Source: Clitoria ternatea
Lineage: Eukaryota; Streptophyta; Magnoliopsida; Fabales; Fabaceae
Reading direction: 5' to 3'
DNA: 64,000 nt
Assembly: GCA_037962975.1 (NCBI GenBank)
Contig: CM075669.1
Location: forward strand, 86,720,001 to 86,784,000
Shown here: positions 22,856 through 36,604 of the stretch, piece by piece
Layout: every line of letters starts with the position of its first letter
Position numbering within the stretch: the first letter of the stretch is position 1
Translations under genes and position numbers: made by a program
Notes under the pieces: generated by a model
The model's input: only the letters and a program-made list of their open reading frames with translations
Database searches by the model: none
What the model was told of the DNA's origin: nothing

Positions 22856-24410
22856 TGTCATGTGGAGGTGGTGTGGCATGGTGGTGCCGAAAAACGATGG
22901 CCGGAAAAATAATTTAGGGTACCAGAAATCGGATACTAGATGAATAACTAATTATCTTTTCAAAAGCTATTTAAAATAAATATGCAATAATTCATGGGAT
23001 AGGAATTAGGAAAACGTCAACACAAAAGTTATAGATCTTGATTTTCTCTTCGATTTGATAAATCACACGTGAAAATCCAAGGTCGGTAGCCCGAGTTATA
23101 CCCGAACGAAGGAAAAGTGTTCCCGGAGCTTCTGAATTATTATGGTTTGGAAAATGAGATTTATGGGGACAAGAGCTTTGAGAATCAGACTTTATTCCCT
23201 TCATGAAACTTGTAGGATTTTTTGATACGGAACCATGGAAAAAAGAACGAAGCAATTCCATTATTGGATGAGGGAGATATGCAATTTTTTCTAAAAGCTG
23301 CTAGGGCTGTTACGAGAAAGCAAAGGGCCAGGGAAGATTTGTAAAACTTTACTGATCTAGAAGGATTCAGCCTTTGATGTCTTCATGCAAAACGTAGAGA
23401 ATTTTGTTATAGAGATTTTGACACCATGTTTGCATGAATCAGAGGTCATATGAAAAGTTATGAATTTTTGAATGAACTATGCGCAGAATAAAAAGCTCAA
23501 ATGATGTAGTTTTAAGGTATAGTTGCTTAACTCTTGATTTAGGGGATGATAGAGTGGGATAAGAAATAGAGATTGGAGATCTCTTTGAAATGAAGGAACC
23601 AAGACCAGAATTACTCGATTCCAGTGTCATTTGAGAAAGTTAGGCCCAAAACACTGAAGGTATTCAAGCTAGGTTTGGGGTTAAATTGGAATTAATTACT
23701 TTATTGAAAAACAAGGTCAATAGGGCCCAAATTAGGATTCGACCCCTTAAGGAAAAGTTTCTAAAATGTCAAAATGAGTTACTAGAGACTGACCACGCTA
23801 CTATCGGATATCTTGAAGTATATGCACGATCAAACGCAAGAGACACTTGAGGTTCTGACCGGGTCGGTTGGACCAAATCTGCATCCTTGATTCTCTACAA
23901 GAGGGTCCTAATGGGACTAGTTTCCTTATAGGATCACTAGTCTCTGGCTGAATCATCGGAATCTAACCTCTGACTGGGTCCCACAGTCCAAATCTGTGGA
24001 ACCTGACAATATTTTATTAGTTAAATATTAATAAACAATTAAATAAATACTAATAAAATATTACTATAATTATTTATACCTATATATTTATTTTTGAAAT
24101 AATTAGTAATAATACCAATTAAGCATTAAAATATCTAAATAAATAATAACCAATTATTTTATATTAATTAATTAATTCTAATATAGAAAATATTATAAAG
24201 ATCATCAACCAATTAAATACCAAATTAAAACAATATAATCATCATTAATCACCTACTAATATTAGTACATTATTCCTAATTTAGCGGCATTATTAAACAT
24301 TTATCTTATTGTTACCCTCTCCTCTCGACTCCTCTTATTTATTACTATACATAACAATCTCTCTGTACTAGGTTCCCTTACATTTTCTCAGAAGTCTTAT
24401 TTCTCCTATT
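22856..24410 (+). mobile_element. LTR unit E1, left part
   Basis: The unit lies between E2 and copia-2 and resumes at 36605-36755. It carries a phrase (AAAAGTTATAGATCTTG near 23025) of a kind I associate with plant LTRs, but no gag or pol. Its right end, GGGCTGTTACA, is followed by CATGT, the same bases that precede the block on the left. The left end is unclear: no TGTAACAGCCC is seen, only TGTCATGTGG after ACATG. It is probably a solo LTR of about 1.7 kb with a damaged left tip. Confidence 0.5.
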
Positions 24411-24415
24411 CTAAT

Positions 24416-25691
24416 TGTTAGGGAATCCTTAGTGTATAAGCAGTGGAAATACAAGGATTCCCATAGGATTTGCAAAGCGCCGTGTTTCAAAGCATAAGAC
24501 AAACACAAAAAAAATTGTGTTTTAGGATTACCTCTTGAAGAATATCAAAGCAATCGTAGCCTCGTCCTTTAGGAGTCCATATGAGTACTCCCACCAGAAA
24601 TGTTACACCTTCCAAATGCTAGTTTGACGGCGTGTAGCTATTACAACTTTTACGTATTTTGTGTCTCTTTTTGGGTAGCCATCTATAAGCATCTTATGCT
24701 CTATTTATAGGCTTAGGTTTGACCTAATTTGCTCTCTAAAGAGTGGGCTCCTTACTCATTCTAAATGAGTTAGGCCCAATAGTTTTATTTTAGTCCAACT
24801 AAAATAAAAATCTATTTTCTGATGGGCTTACTCTATGTGTGTGACCCTATAGGTAAAATACTCGGTTATATTAATAATAAACTATTTTATTATTAATATA
24901 AAATAAGAGCGGCATCTAGCAATGCATCATTATGTCCGAATATTATTTATTATCAACATAACCTATAAGTGATAATTATTTTATATGTTTATTCCTTTTG
25001 TCACGATATCCTAATTGGGCCCAAGGCATGGTCACGTCATCCTTGTACGGTCCAATTTATTTTACTTGATACCAGAGTAGACTTTATCCGAATAAATATC
25101 CAATATTTATTCTTTCTAGCATGGCCATGCATTTCCTTAGTCTCACTCCATCAAGTGGCCTATAGATATCACTCCTGTCATACAGGAGAGACAAATCCCA
25201 TCTACATCACTCACATCCCTCTGCACAATTTGTTTATTGCCTAAGCACAACCTTTATAGTCCTCTTATTACAGAAGATGTTTGATTGTATTAAAACAACA
25301 AACTCCTTATGTAGGAATTGTAGTGACTTCAGGTCAAAGGACTGCATATACCATTATCACATTGAGAATCGTTTATGACATTCATGTAACGATCCATACA
25401 ACGTTCTCATGGTGGGTCTGTCCAGTACATCATTACTCTTAATGTGTACCCGTGTGAAGAATTGATATCATTTATATCCATGATCTGTGAGATCAGATCA
25501 TCAGTAGACTCACACACTAGTCTTAATGTATTTACATGTCCCCACGTAAATACTTGACTAGGGACATTTTAGGAATAACTCTCATATGACCTATTACTCC
25601 AAGGATAAATAAAGGTTGTTAAACTATTTAACAAAAAATGACCTATTTAAAATAATGCGTCCTAATAGGCTTTTAGTGCATATTTCCAACA
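24416..25691 (-). repeat. 3' LTR of copia-2
   Basis: 1276 bp, TGTTAGGG to CCAACA on the plus strand, next to the polypurine tract complement (TCTCCCACTTGC, 25693-25704). It is close in sequence to 35328-36599, with scattered substitutions. Confidence 0.9.
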
Positions 25692-28600
25692 ATCTCCCAC
25701 TTGCACTTAGAGCTGATATGGTTAATGCCCAATGATGTCTACAGTGCCCTTATGCTTTTACTACGTAAGCGGTTTTACTAGTGGCTTCCCAATAATTTTG
25801 TTGGTATGCACATTGCATATTTTCACATCTTCCAAAGATGGAACTATTTAAGTATATGCTTGGATTAATCCACTTCCTTATATTGTTCTATGGTTCTATT
25901 GTCATCACAGTGGAAACTCATAGGGTACAAAATATTTAGAATGATTAAATGTAAATTGACTTCTTTTGTAATTTAACATAGCAAAATACTTAGATTTGTT
26001 AGTAGAACCAATGATTGTTTCTTGCTTTGAACCTTTCAAGCATACATCGCAACCATCTTGACATCACATATATTTTGATTGCAATCTTAAGTCTTTCAAA
26101 TTAATCAAAAGATTGGCATCGATGTAACCTTTACAACGAGCTCATCTTCCATTTATCAAGATCAAATCCTTAGTCCTTCTTAAGTGTTTAAGGATACTCT
26201 TAACTATAGAATGAGAATATTATTAGTTCTAGAAGAAGTATGTCTTTTACGTGTAATACTAGAACTATAATTGTGTAGTTACTAACCTTTTTATAGTCAC
26301 AAGATTTATCTTCATTCTTTAATAAAGATTCTAGCTTCTAAAAGCTTGCTTTAGTCCATAAATAGAACATTTGCAGTTCACATACCTTCCTAGATGTTTC
26401 AGGCATAAAAGGCCTTTAGGTTGTGTCACATACATATCCTCAAGATGATTTCCATCTTGACATCTATCTATCATATCTCATAATGGTGGTATACTGCTAC
26501 AACAAGCAGGATCTAAATGGTTTTTAAGCTAATTGAATTTTGTCAATCTTGCTTTTTTATTACCATCCATGTTTAGTTTTCCTTTTGAAAATCCACTTGC
26601 ATCCTATAGGTTTTACTCTTTAGGTGTGTCAACCAAGGTTTATACCTTGTTAATATACATGGAGCCTATTTCAAATCCCATGGTCTTATGCCATGTCTTA
26701 GAATCTAAACTTGCATTGGCCTCTTCATAAGAAACTTGATCAATTAGCAATATGCCTCCTTCCTGATTTATAAGATATCCATATCTTTTAGATTTGGTTA
26801 TATATCCTATTTGATCTTACGCAAGTCTTGTGCTATCGGAGCTAATGATATCACAACATTTTATGATTTCTGCTCCAAGTCCATCCTTGACTTTTGAATG
26901 ATTTGTGATACTTGAATTTCTTCAAGTTCTACTATCCTCCCACTGATTCTTTAAGAGATGTACTCTTATTCGATAATACAACATTCTAAGCAACAAGCCT
27001 TTTGTTCTCAGATGGATTATAAAAATGATGACCCTTAGCTTTCTTTGGGTATCTCACAGAAGACATTTATCCAATTTGGATCTGACCTTGTCAGAGTTGG
27101 ATGCTCTATAAAAGCATCATAGTTCCAAATTATTAGTAAAGACATACTAGGTTTCTTCCTAGTCCATATCATATATGGTTTCTTTACGAAAGTCTAAGAT
27201 GGAACATAGTTAAGTGTGGAAATTTTTTTAATAAAGGAACGTTGAAGGAGTTAGAGATGTTTGATAATAATCAATAATCAAACTATGTCCAACAAGGTTT
27301 GACTTTTCCCTGTAGAGATGCTATTATGGCATTCCATGAGGAATGAGTTAAGAGGTAATCTCTCACTCTATTAGATAGTTATCAAACTTGTAGCTCAAAT
27401 TATTTGCTATCTTGATCTAATCAAGATCTTTAATTATCTTGCCAATTTGGTTTTTCACTTCATTATGAATTCTTTGAACTTTTCAAAGACTTTCTAACTT
27501 ACGTTACATAAATTCATACTCATTGACTTTTTAATTAGTATATTGAAGTATTGAAAAACATATATAGTTATTGTTCGAATAGGCCCACATACATCGTCAT
27601 GTATTAAATAATAGATTACTCATCTTTTCAATGAATGAGGTCTCAAATATCTCTCCAAGAAATATGATTTACATGTCTCAATTGATTCTAAAATCAAAAA
27701 AGTCCATATAACCACATTAATGGTATTTAGAAATGTGTTTCTTATTCATTTGCCTTAGGAGACAATACCATGTAAGTAAGGTTCAAAATCACTTATTTTA
27801 ACCTATTTTGACAGTTATGTTATAGATGGGTGTTTTGAGATTTAGGATGTGGAATCCATTACTCAATTGTGCATCAACATCCTTTTGAAGAAATAAAGTT
27901 ATTTTATATAAAAAACATTTCTTGTCCAACAAGAAACAATATGCACAATGTCTAGTTCACTAACTAGCCCAATAGGTAAAGATCTTATCTTTATTGTAGC
28001 AACTTTTGCTCAATTTTACACAGATTTCTCCACCCTTAGCAAGTGATCTACTTCTTTGATCTTTCAAAATGTGAGATCTATTACTAGTATCTGATACTAA
28101 CGTTAGTGAAGTAAAATAACTTGACTTCTATAACATGACTTGTAGTGGAAGTCTTACTTCCCTTTCTTTTGAACTCCTTCAAGTTCTTTAGACAAATTAT
28201 TTTAATGTCTTATTTGGGTAAAACTGGAAACAATTTCCTTTTTTTAATCATCTTTTAGACTTCTAAACCAACTCGGCCTTAATAGAGTCTATATATGATT
28301 ATATCGTATATCTCCCATATATTCATATTGCCTTTTATAGCTCAGAGTTTATGCAGACTCCATAGGGTACTCAAGACCCAACCATAGATCATATATAAGC
28401 CAAACATGACACACTGCCACTTCTTCTTTATTGAAGATAATTCTCAAGTCTCGATACCTATCTAGGCATTTTTCCAGATAAAGTGTCCTTCCAAAGGATA
28501 GATTGCAACAAAATAATATTTGGTTTATCATGGTTATTCTAAAACAAATTACATGTAAATCTATCACTTCTATTCAAAAAATATTTAAATTTTGGTCATT
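25692..28600 (-). pseudogene. copia-2 gag-pol remnant
   Basis: Minus-strand phrases recall copia-3 in the right order. CSIYGLKQA and EDMYVTQPKG (about 26360-26470) are from RT; SMYINKV, LVDTPKE and the complement of the GCKW codons (about 26590-26680) are the RT entry. The block at 26930-26980 matches the end of integrase, and near 28150-28200 is a Lys-rich gag tail (LKNLKEFK). Stops and frameshifts are everywhere. The distance from zinc-knuckle tail to gag start is roughly half that in copia-3, so gag carries a deletion. Confidence 0.7.
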
Positions 28601-29574
28601 AAATAAATATGTTGTCTCCCACTATTTTAATTCAAAACAAATACCCTCACTGAATCATAAAAAACCCCGTTGGAAGATTTTTCTAGTGGGCCAAGATCCA
28701 TATTTGGCCTAGTGTTGAGTCAGCTTTGGCTGATCGCCCAACCCTTGATTATTTAGGTAGGAAACACATTTCCAATTACATCTCATGCAACTCTTGGATG
28801 ATTGAGTGGGTAACTCTTTACCCTTATTCATCTTATGAATTTAAGCTTAAGCGTTACGCCTCTAAGTTATTTTCAATCCAATTGAAAAACTTAGTTAAGT
28901 TTAGGCCTAATAAAAACAATTTGGATATTACAATTATCCCATCGTGCCTTACTAGTATAAATGATAGCACCCTGCTTTGGCAGGCCCACTATTTATTGAC
29001 ATTAGTCTCGATGAGTGTTACTTATTAGAAGACGTTTAAACTTAATATTAACGCTTCTAGGTTCTTCAATCTGATTAAAGTTACCTAGATAAGTCCAATA
29101 ACAAATGGTTGGATAATCCAATTATCCATCATCCTTTACTAATATCAATAAAATCACCCTGCTTTGGCATAACCTACACTTTATTGAAACTAGCATTGAT
29201 GACTATTGTTTATTAGAACGCGTTTTAGACTGTCCATACCTTTAGGCTTTTCCAATCCAATTGAAAAATATCTATTTGAATAAAACTTAATAAGTTATAC
29301 TTGGATAATCCAATTATCCAATCATGTCCCACTAAACATAAATAAAGGCACCCAACTATGACGTGACCTGCACTTTATCTATATCAAGTTAGTCGTTATT
29401 ACTTATTGGAAGGTATGATTGTCAGGCTTAAGGGATTTCAATTTTCTTATTGTTCATTACCGACTTTCATTAAACGCTTTAACGTAAAATAAAACCCCAA
29501 AACATGCAATAAAAAATGTGAGATGGTTATGGTCTTCCTAGAGAATAAAATAAAAAAAATAAACTTAAGGGAAC
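28601..29574 (-). other. copia-2 leader, inner part
   Basis: It corresponds on the minus strand to 56800-57230 of copia-3 (for example the AGCTGACT and GGCCCACTATTTATTG-type phrases) and holds several imperfect direct repeats near 28960, 29150 and 29330. It is non-coding leader sequence between primer site and gag. Confidence 0.55.
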
Positions 29575-31189
29575 TGTAACATCCCGAATTTTTAAAATAG
29601 AAGATTAATTAAGGAAAACAAATATTGATAAGTTGAATATGAATTGTTTAATGTCCCAATAAATTAAAATTAATTAAATTAATATTTTTAGGAATTATTG
29701 GTAATTTATGGAGACCGGTTAAGCTGAAAATAAGCCCGGTTGAAATATGGGTGTCGGACCAAGTATCTCGGAATAAGATGATATTGGTCAGGGCTGTAGA
29801 GAATAATATTGGGAATCCGGATATACATTTGAAATAATTTTAGGATGAAGTATTGAGCCCAAACGAAGAGCCTGTTAGTTATAAAACGATGAAGTTTTAA
29901 TGAATATGATTAAAAGAAAATTGAAAACCCCATTTTTCCTTCCTATTCACGTATGCTTGCTGAAGGTGTAGGACATTGCACTTCACTTCTTTTTCTCTTC
30001 ATCATCTTTTCCATTCTCTCTTCCTTCTTCCAAAAACTCTAGCAAGTTTGGTCTCATTTTCCACTTCCTCTCATTTTCGTTTGGTGGAGCTTGAAGGAGA
30101 CTATTGAAGCTGAATTCTTTCTCCTCTCCTTCCCTCATTTTCGTGTCACCATCCTCCCTTGGAAACCCATTTCGTTTTTGGGTGTGAGGTAAGAAATACT
30201 CACTATTTATTTAGGTTTTTGCCATGGTTATATGATAATATGAGTTTTGGGAACCATGCATGTAAATGGGTGTTCATTTAAGGCATTTAATACATGAGTT
30301 TAAGGTGGGTTTTTATGAAAGTACGATTTCTTTGGGAAGTAACGAAGTGGATGCATTTATGATTGTAAGGAGAAGAGTATTTATGAAGGTGGTTGGAATT
30401 TTTATGAAACCCTAGCTTCATAAATTTGGGGGAGATGTATAATGGAGGTTGATGATCATTTATTGTTGACAATAAATGTGGGTTATGATGAATGAGAGTC
30501 ATTGGTGATGGTATTTTGTTGGTGGAAGTCATTAATGAAGAAACCCATGAAAGGGTTTGGTTCTAGGGTGCATAATAATAATGGGTAGCACCTAACCCAT
30601 GGTGGTCATGGTGGATAAAATGAAATAAGAGAGGTTTGAGAGTTAAAATAATGTAAACATCAAGTTATTGATATATATAGGTATTTGAATCTTAATGGGT
30701 AAATAGAAAATTGATTGTGAAATGTATTGTGATGTAGGAAGTGACCCCATTGACGAGGCGGGACCATCGGACCGCGTTGATCACTACTTCACTTGAGGTA
30801 GGAGGGGGTAACTTTTCTAAATGCATGATTTCATTCATTTGTGATGTGAAAATATGTATATATAATTATTTTAATAATTGTTGAATGGATGATGTGATAA
30901 TGTTATGATTGGTATGCATTTAGAATGATAATTATTGTGTGGTATTATATTTGGGATAATATTATGATGTTGTGATGATACTATGTTAATGAAGTATGAT
31001 GATGGTTTGAAACCATGTGTGGATTGGAATTGTGATATGAATATCCCAAAGATATGTGTATGATCTATTGAATGTGTATGCCACTAACTATTAATGAGTA
31101 TAAGCATTGAGGAGAATTGGAAATAATTAAGGATAATGAGAATATTGAAATCCACCCAGTGGTGGTGGTGAATGATTGATTGTGGAGTG

Positions 31190-31740
31190 GCATCTAGGAT
31201 GCATAGTGTGAGGATGCACTTGATTTGCATTTGCATTGCATCCATGGTATATCATAGCTGTCTATGTGGAATATTAGGGGGTTCCACTAGGCGGGCCCAG
31301 TGGGAGGGCGGCTCAGTGCACGAACGTATTGTGATTTTCCCCTGTGACTCGGTGTATGAGTCACGAAGCTGTCCATAGTTTGGTGACGAGGCACCCTATG
31401 TGGCGGGCCTAGTGGGCGGGCGGCTCTATGGTGAGCGAGTTTACCTCGGTGTCCGACGGGACACGGCTCTCTCGATGTGTGTTCGGGAGGGGCCCGTAGC
31501 ACTTGTGGTAGTTGAGGCCACGATGTTGATCCGCAAGTCACGGGGTGACTAGTGCTACAGATGGGCGATAGCGGTTTGGTACCAGTAAAAATTATGAGGA
31601 TGTAAGCATGCATAAAATTGAGATATATGTGTACACAATTTTTCTACTGCAGTAGGGGCATAGTAGAACACCTATGCTTGTCCCACAATTGAATTAAAGA
31701 TATATTCCCACAGTCGGATCCACATTGTTTGATGAGAAAT
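31190..31740 (+). other. Conserved structured block of LTR B
   Basis: It holds the stem GTGACT/AGTCAC (31344-31349 with 31359-31364), an extra hairpin GTGTCC/GGACAC with loop GACG (31449-31464), the word GGTTTGGTACCAGTAAAA (31573-31590) and CAGTCGGATCC near 31711. The block corresponds to 11000-11500 in LTR A. It is GC-richer than its surroundings. Confidence 0.7.
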
Positions 31741-32655
31741 TCTTGTGCATATGCATTAGCTTTAAGAACATTTGCATATAGCTGGAGATATGCCTAGTTG
31801 AAAGCCCATGGGGGTAATAGATGAATGAGGATTGGAAAGGGAGAGAGTTAGATACTAACCCTATGTGTGTGTTTGGTAATCCAAATGAATGAAATTGTGA
31901 ATGTATACTTGAGATTATGAGATGTATTATGTATGATGTATGATATGGTGTAATGATTGATATTTGTGCAAGTATACATGTATTTCATCATAATGTATGA
32001 CTTTAATTCATTTGGATTATGTTACTCACCTCCCCGTTGCTATTTTTAAAGTTGATGTAGATATGACTTAAATCCTACAGTTTTTGGAGGTCGAGTTTGG
32101 AAGGAGGTAAATATGGAATGGGATTGTGTAAGCCTTGGCCGGCATGAATTTATTTTGTGGAGTATATGGTGGTTATATACTCAATTTTGTAATGGTTGAT
32201 AATTTTGGAGGTCATGGGAGAAAATTGGACATGTGTGTGTAAGGCCAATTTTCATTCATGACCCAAATGATGTAAAGAATAGATCATAATACTTGAATTT
32301 GATCAATGAAAGGTTGTTGTGTTTTTATGCCATGTATGGATCTTGTGAGATGATGTTGAATTTAGATTATATATATGGAGTTAATATTAGCATGATGATG
32401 TTTAGGTTATTTGATTCAATGAAAGTATTATGTGGTTTTTAGATTATAACATTATATGAATTGGTGTGTTGGATTCCTCACAATTTCATGAATTAGAATG
32501 AATGATAATGGTTAATGGTGAATGAAGCAAGTTCCAAAGGAGTCATAACATGTGTAAATCTTGTAGGAATTAAATGAATTGCAATAGATTGAGTTTTAAC
32601 ATGGTAGGTTGTGTGTAGGAATGCAATTTCACGTTTTCTGCCTAAGTCCTGCAGA

Positions 32656-33180
32656 ACTCGCTCACGCGAGTGAGAATCTCGCTCGAGCGAGATTGTTGTG
32701 AAACAGGGGATACGTTTCTGCCCCAAATTCGCTCAGGCGGATGGCCAACTCACCCAAGCAAAATTTCCTCAGAATCAGAGGTTTAATTCTGGACAATTTT
32801 TGCTCAGGCGTGGAACTGAGCGCTCAAGCGAGGGGAAAGAATTCTGATACTGGACGATTTTCGCCCAGGCGAGTGGTGCCTTGCCCAAGCGAAAATTGGC
32901 CAGTGAGTCATCTTCATTTCTGGAACAATCTCGCTTAAGTGAGTAATGTGCCGCTCAAGCGAGATTCGTACCTGATGCAAACTTCTTCCTTCGCTTAAGC
33001 GTCTCGCTGCCTCGCTCAATGCATCCTTTTGCATCTCGCTCAAGCGAGACAGGGCTCGCCTAAGCGAGCTGAGCCCTGATGCTTATTTTACCTCTTTCAC
33101 TCAGCTTTCCCTCCTCTCGCCCAAGCGTTATTACGTTGGCTCGCTCAAGCAGATGGAATCTCGCTTGAGCGAGTATCACC
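32656..33180. repeat. Palindrome cluster TCGCT..AGCGA in LTR B
   Basis: More than ten copies and half-decayed copies occur in about 520 bp. Centres include CA, TG and CG, and some have lost an arm CpG (for example TCACCCAAGCAAA near 32750). Here the cluster lies after the structured block, whereas in LTR A the clusters lie before it. Confidence 0.85.
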
Positions 33181-33558
33181 CTGATGCTCATATTGGTTAT
33201 TTTAAATGGATTTTTGTTTCCTATGCATTATTCCCTCTTTATACATTACTTTAAATATATTAAGGAGTATAAATTGGACCTCTAGGCTATATAATCTACA
33301 TCCCACTTTTCATGAAATTCCCCCTCTTGAAAATCAATCAGTCAATAATTAAATCAATTGAATCTTCCACTGTTTTTAATTAGAAAAGTTATTATAAAAT
33401 AATCTTTTGAACTCACCCTCTCATATCTTCATATATGGGAGTGGTTTATTATAGATCCAGGGGAATGGAGATAATACTTCATCATTCTAATTATTGATTG
33501 ATTAATATTTTTCAAAAACATGAAAAATTTTCCCTCATTTTTGGGGCGTCTCAGGAAC

Positions 33559-35314
33559 TATGGTGCCTTGACTTCATGAAGTCCTACTTCTTAAAACCAC
33601 CATCCTCTTGGAGTCATCACTCCTTTGTTCCTTTCAAGGTCATACCCATCAAGAGTTACCATGCTAGGTTTCTTCTAGGTCTCCACCTTTTTGGCTTCTT
33701 CCAGATTACAATGTAATAAAGAAACTCGTTTTACATACGAGCGAAAGGTTGTGAGAAGAAATTCAAGAATAGAGAAAGGCATAACACACAGGCTGTATTT
33801 AAAATAAAAAAACTAACACCATAACCATTCACCGCTGGACGTCTTAATTAATCAATTAATAAAGTGATTAATTGTATTTAAAATAAAATAAATTTTAAAA
33901 CACATAATTAAACACACGGGGTCATTAAAGGAAAACTACGCAATAAAGTTTGACTGTTCCATTGACTGTTCAACGGACAGGGTCAAGGGGAGGCTACCCT
34001 TTATAGGGTGTCGAGTGGCATTCCAACCCAAAAATTTAGTACTGTAATCAGGTTAGTTCCCAGGAAAGAGAGATAGGTCCGGTGTGACCGCTTAAGTACC
34101 AAGTCTTTCCTAGCCAGAACGTCCCACTGACCGTTAACAGCTCAAAATATTTGGATATGATTTCAAACAATTTGAAATCCTAATTTTAAGTTTCAACTCT
34201 TGAATCATAAATTTTGGAACGACTAAGGTTTAACTTTTAAACTTTATCTTTTGACCCCAACAACTATCCTAAAATAAGAATAGTCAAGGTTTAACTTTTA
34301 AACCTTATCTCTAGAGTATCAACAATCATCTTATTTTTAGGAACGATCAAGGTTTAAATTTTAAACCTTATCTCTAGAGTTCAAGATATTTTATTTTGAA
34401 TCCTATTAAATTTGATAAAGATCTTATCTTTAATTTGCAACTTTTGTAAATCCTATCAATTTTATTAAGGATTAAATATTTGATTTTAAAATTATTAAAT
34501 TTAATAAAGATCTTATCTTCTATTTGTAACAATTACAAATCATATTAAATTTAATAAATATAAATCAATTTGTAACTCCTATAAATCACATTAATTTTAA
34601 AAAGATCACATACAATGTAAATCCTATTAAAATTAATAAGATTAAATTATTTAAATTTGTAACTCTTACAAACTTTAAATTTAACAAACATTTAAAATTT
34701 ATTTGCAACTTTTACAAATCAAAAATATAATATTAAAATTAAATATTTTATTTGTAACATTTACAAATAAATAAAATACCACGATGACTAGGTTTCAACT
34801 TTTGAATCCTAGTTTTCATTACCGCTAGGGTTTAACTCTTAAACTTTCTAAACATAATCTCGCATGAACAATTAATATTAGAAAGAGAAAGCATATAGAC
34901 ATACATTGCATACAACCCTTGATCTTAATTTAATTAAATGAACATAAAATTAACATGCCTTATAATTAGAACACATATAAAACAACCACCATTGCAACAT
35001 ACAACATGTTTATATAATAAAGCACATCCTAAAAAATATGTTCTTTAATTAAAATGTTGAGAAAAATAATCAATATACACAAAACAAAATTAAATTGATA
35101 CTAACTTTCAAAAAGGTGCAACCTTTGCAACATATCTTGTAAAAAATGCAACCTTTACATAATATTTCAATAAAATGTAACATTTGAATCATATCTAAGA
35201 AAAGAGGCAATCTTTGCAAAAAGATTCAACCTTTACAATTCTTTTCATAAAAGAATTTTTTTTCATATGTTTTTTTTAAATAAATATTTGCCCAAAACAC
35301 AGTTTTACAACCAA
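33559..35314 (-). other. copia-2 leader, outer part
   Basis: It corresponds to the copia-3 leader 55440-56640. Around 34190-34870 are nested palindromes: 9-bp arms AAGGTTTAA/TTAAACCTT with loop CTT (34286-34306) and with loop ATT (34349-34369), plus others with a mismatch. No reading frame is supported. Confidence 0.6.
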
Positions 35315-35326
35315 GCTCTGATACCA
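35315..35326 (-). other. Primer-binding site of copia-2
   Basis: On the minus strand this reads TGGTATCAGAGC, one base after the 5' LTR; it is an initiator Met tRNA primer. Confidence 0.9.
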
Positions 35327-35327
35327 C

Positions 35328-36599
35328 TGTTAGGGAATCCCTAGTGTATGAGCAGCAGAAATATAAGGGTTCCCATATGATTTGCAAAGCGCCATGTTTC
35401 AAAGCATAAGACAAACACAAAAAAAATTACGTTTTAGGATTTCCTCTTGAAGAATATTGAAGCAATCGTAGCCTCCTCCTTTAGGAGTCCACACGAGTAC
35501 TCCCACCAGAAATGCTACACCTTCCAAATGCTAGTTTGACGGCGTATAGCTTTTACAACTTTTGTGTATTTTGTGTCTCTTTTTGGGTAGCCACCTATGA
35601 GTATCTTATGCTCTATTTATAGGCTTAGGTTTGACCTAATTTGCTCTCTAAAGAGTGGGCTCCTTACTCATTCTAAATGCGTTAGGCCCAATAGTTTTAT
35701 TTTAGTTAAAATAAAAAGCTATTTTCTGATGGGCTTACTCTATGTGTGTGACCCTATAGGTAAAATAATCGGTTATATTAATAATAAACTATTTTATTAT
35801 TAATATAAAATAAGAGCGGCATCTAGCAATGCATCATTATGTCCGAATATTATTTATTATCAACATAACCTATAAGTGATAATTATTTTATATGTTTGTT
35901 CCTTTTGTCATGATATCCTAATTGGGCCCAAGGCATGGTCGTGTCATCCTTGTACGGTCCAATTTATTTTACTTGATACTAGAGTAGACTTTATCTGAAT
36001 AAATATCCAATATTTATTCTTTCTAGCATGGTCATGCATTTCCTTAGTCTCACTCCATCAAGTGGCCTATAGATATCACTCCTGTCACATAGGAGAGACA
36101 AATCCCATCTACATCACTCACATCCCTCTGCACAATTTGTTCATTGCCTAACCACAACCTTTATAGTCCTCTTGTTACAGAAGATGTTTGATTGTATTAA
36201 AACAACAAACTCCTTATGTAGGAATCATAGTGACTTTAGGTCAAAGGACTGCATATACCATTATCACATTGAGAATCATTTATGACATTCATGTAACGAT
36301 CCATGCAACGTTCTCATGGTGGGTCTGTCCAGTACATCATTACTCTTAATGTGTACCCGTGTGAAGACTTGATATCATTTATATCCATGATCTGTGAGAT
36401 CAGATCATCAGTACACTCACACACTAGTCTTAATGTATTTACATGTCCCCACGTAAATACTTGACTAGGGACATTTTAGGAATAACTCTCATATGACTTA
36501 TTACTCCAAGGATAAATAAAGGTTCTTAAACTATTTAACAAAAAATGACTTATTCAAAATGATGCGTCCTATATAGGCTTTTAGTGCATATTTCCAACA
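35328..36599 (-). repeat. 5' LTR of copia-2
   Basis: 1272 bp. On the plus strand it runs TGTTAGGG to CCAACA and is followed by target duplication CTAAT. It differs from the 3' LTR by scattered substitutions and a few small indels. Confidence 0.9.
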
Positions 36600-36604
36600 C
36601 TAAT

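Larger units (their letters stand above)
29575..33553 (+). mobile_element. Solo LTR B, 3979 bp, target duplication GGAAC
   Basis: It starts TGTAACATCCCG and ends GGGGCGTCTCA. GGAAC flanks it exactly (29570-29574 and 33554-33558). It shares with LTR A the start, the structured block with 18-base word, CAGTCGGATCC, a TCGCT..AGCGA cluster and a CTCATATCTTCATATATGGG phrase before the end (33419-33438; about 12403 in LTR A). It lacks the CCGAGTG array. No internal genes are present, so it is a solo LTR. It lies inside the leader of copia-2 and is the youngest insertion in the nest. Confidence 0.88.
24416..36599 (-). mobile_element. Ty1-copia element copia-2, target duplication CTAAT
   Basis: Two LTRs of about 1.27 kb (24416-25691 and 35328-36599) enclose a minus-strand interior with primer site, leader, decayed gag-pol and polypurine tract. 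CTAAT flanks both ends exactly (24411-24415 and 36600-36604). It belongs to the same family as copia-3: LTR sequence, leader hairpins and pol phrases correspond. LTR B is inserted at 29575-33553; without it the element is about 8.2 kb, close to copia-3 at 8.36 kb. The coding part is far more decayed than in copia-3. Confidence 0.9.
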
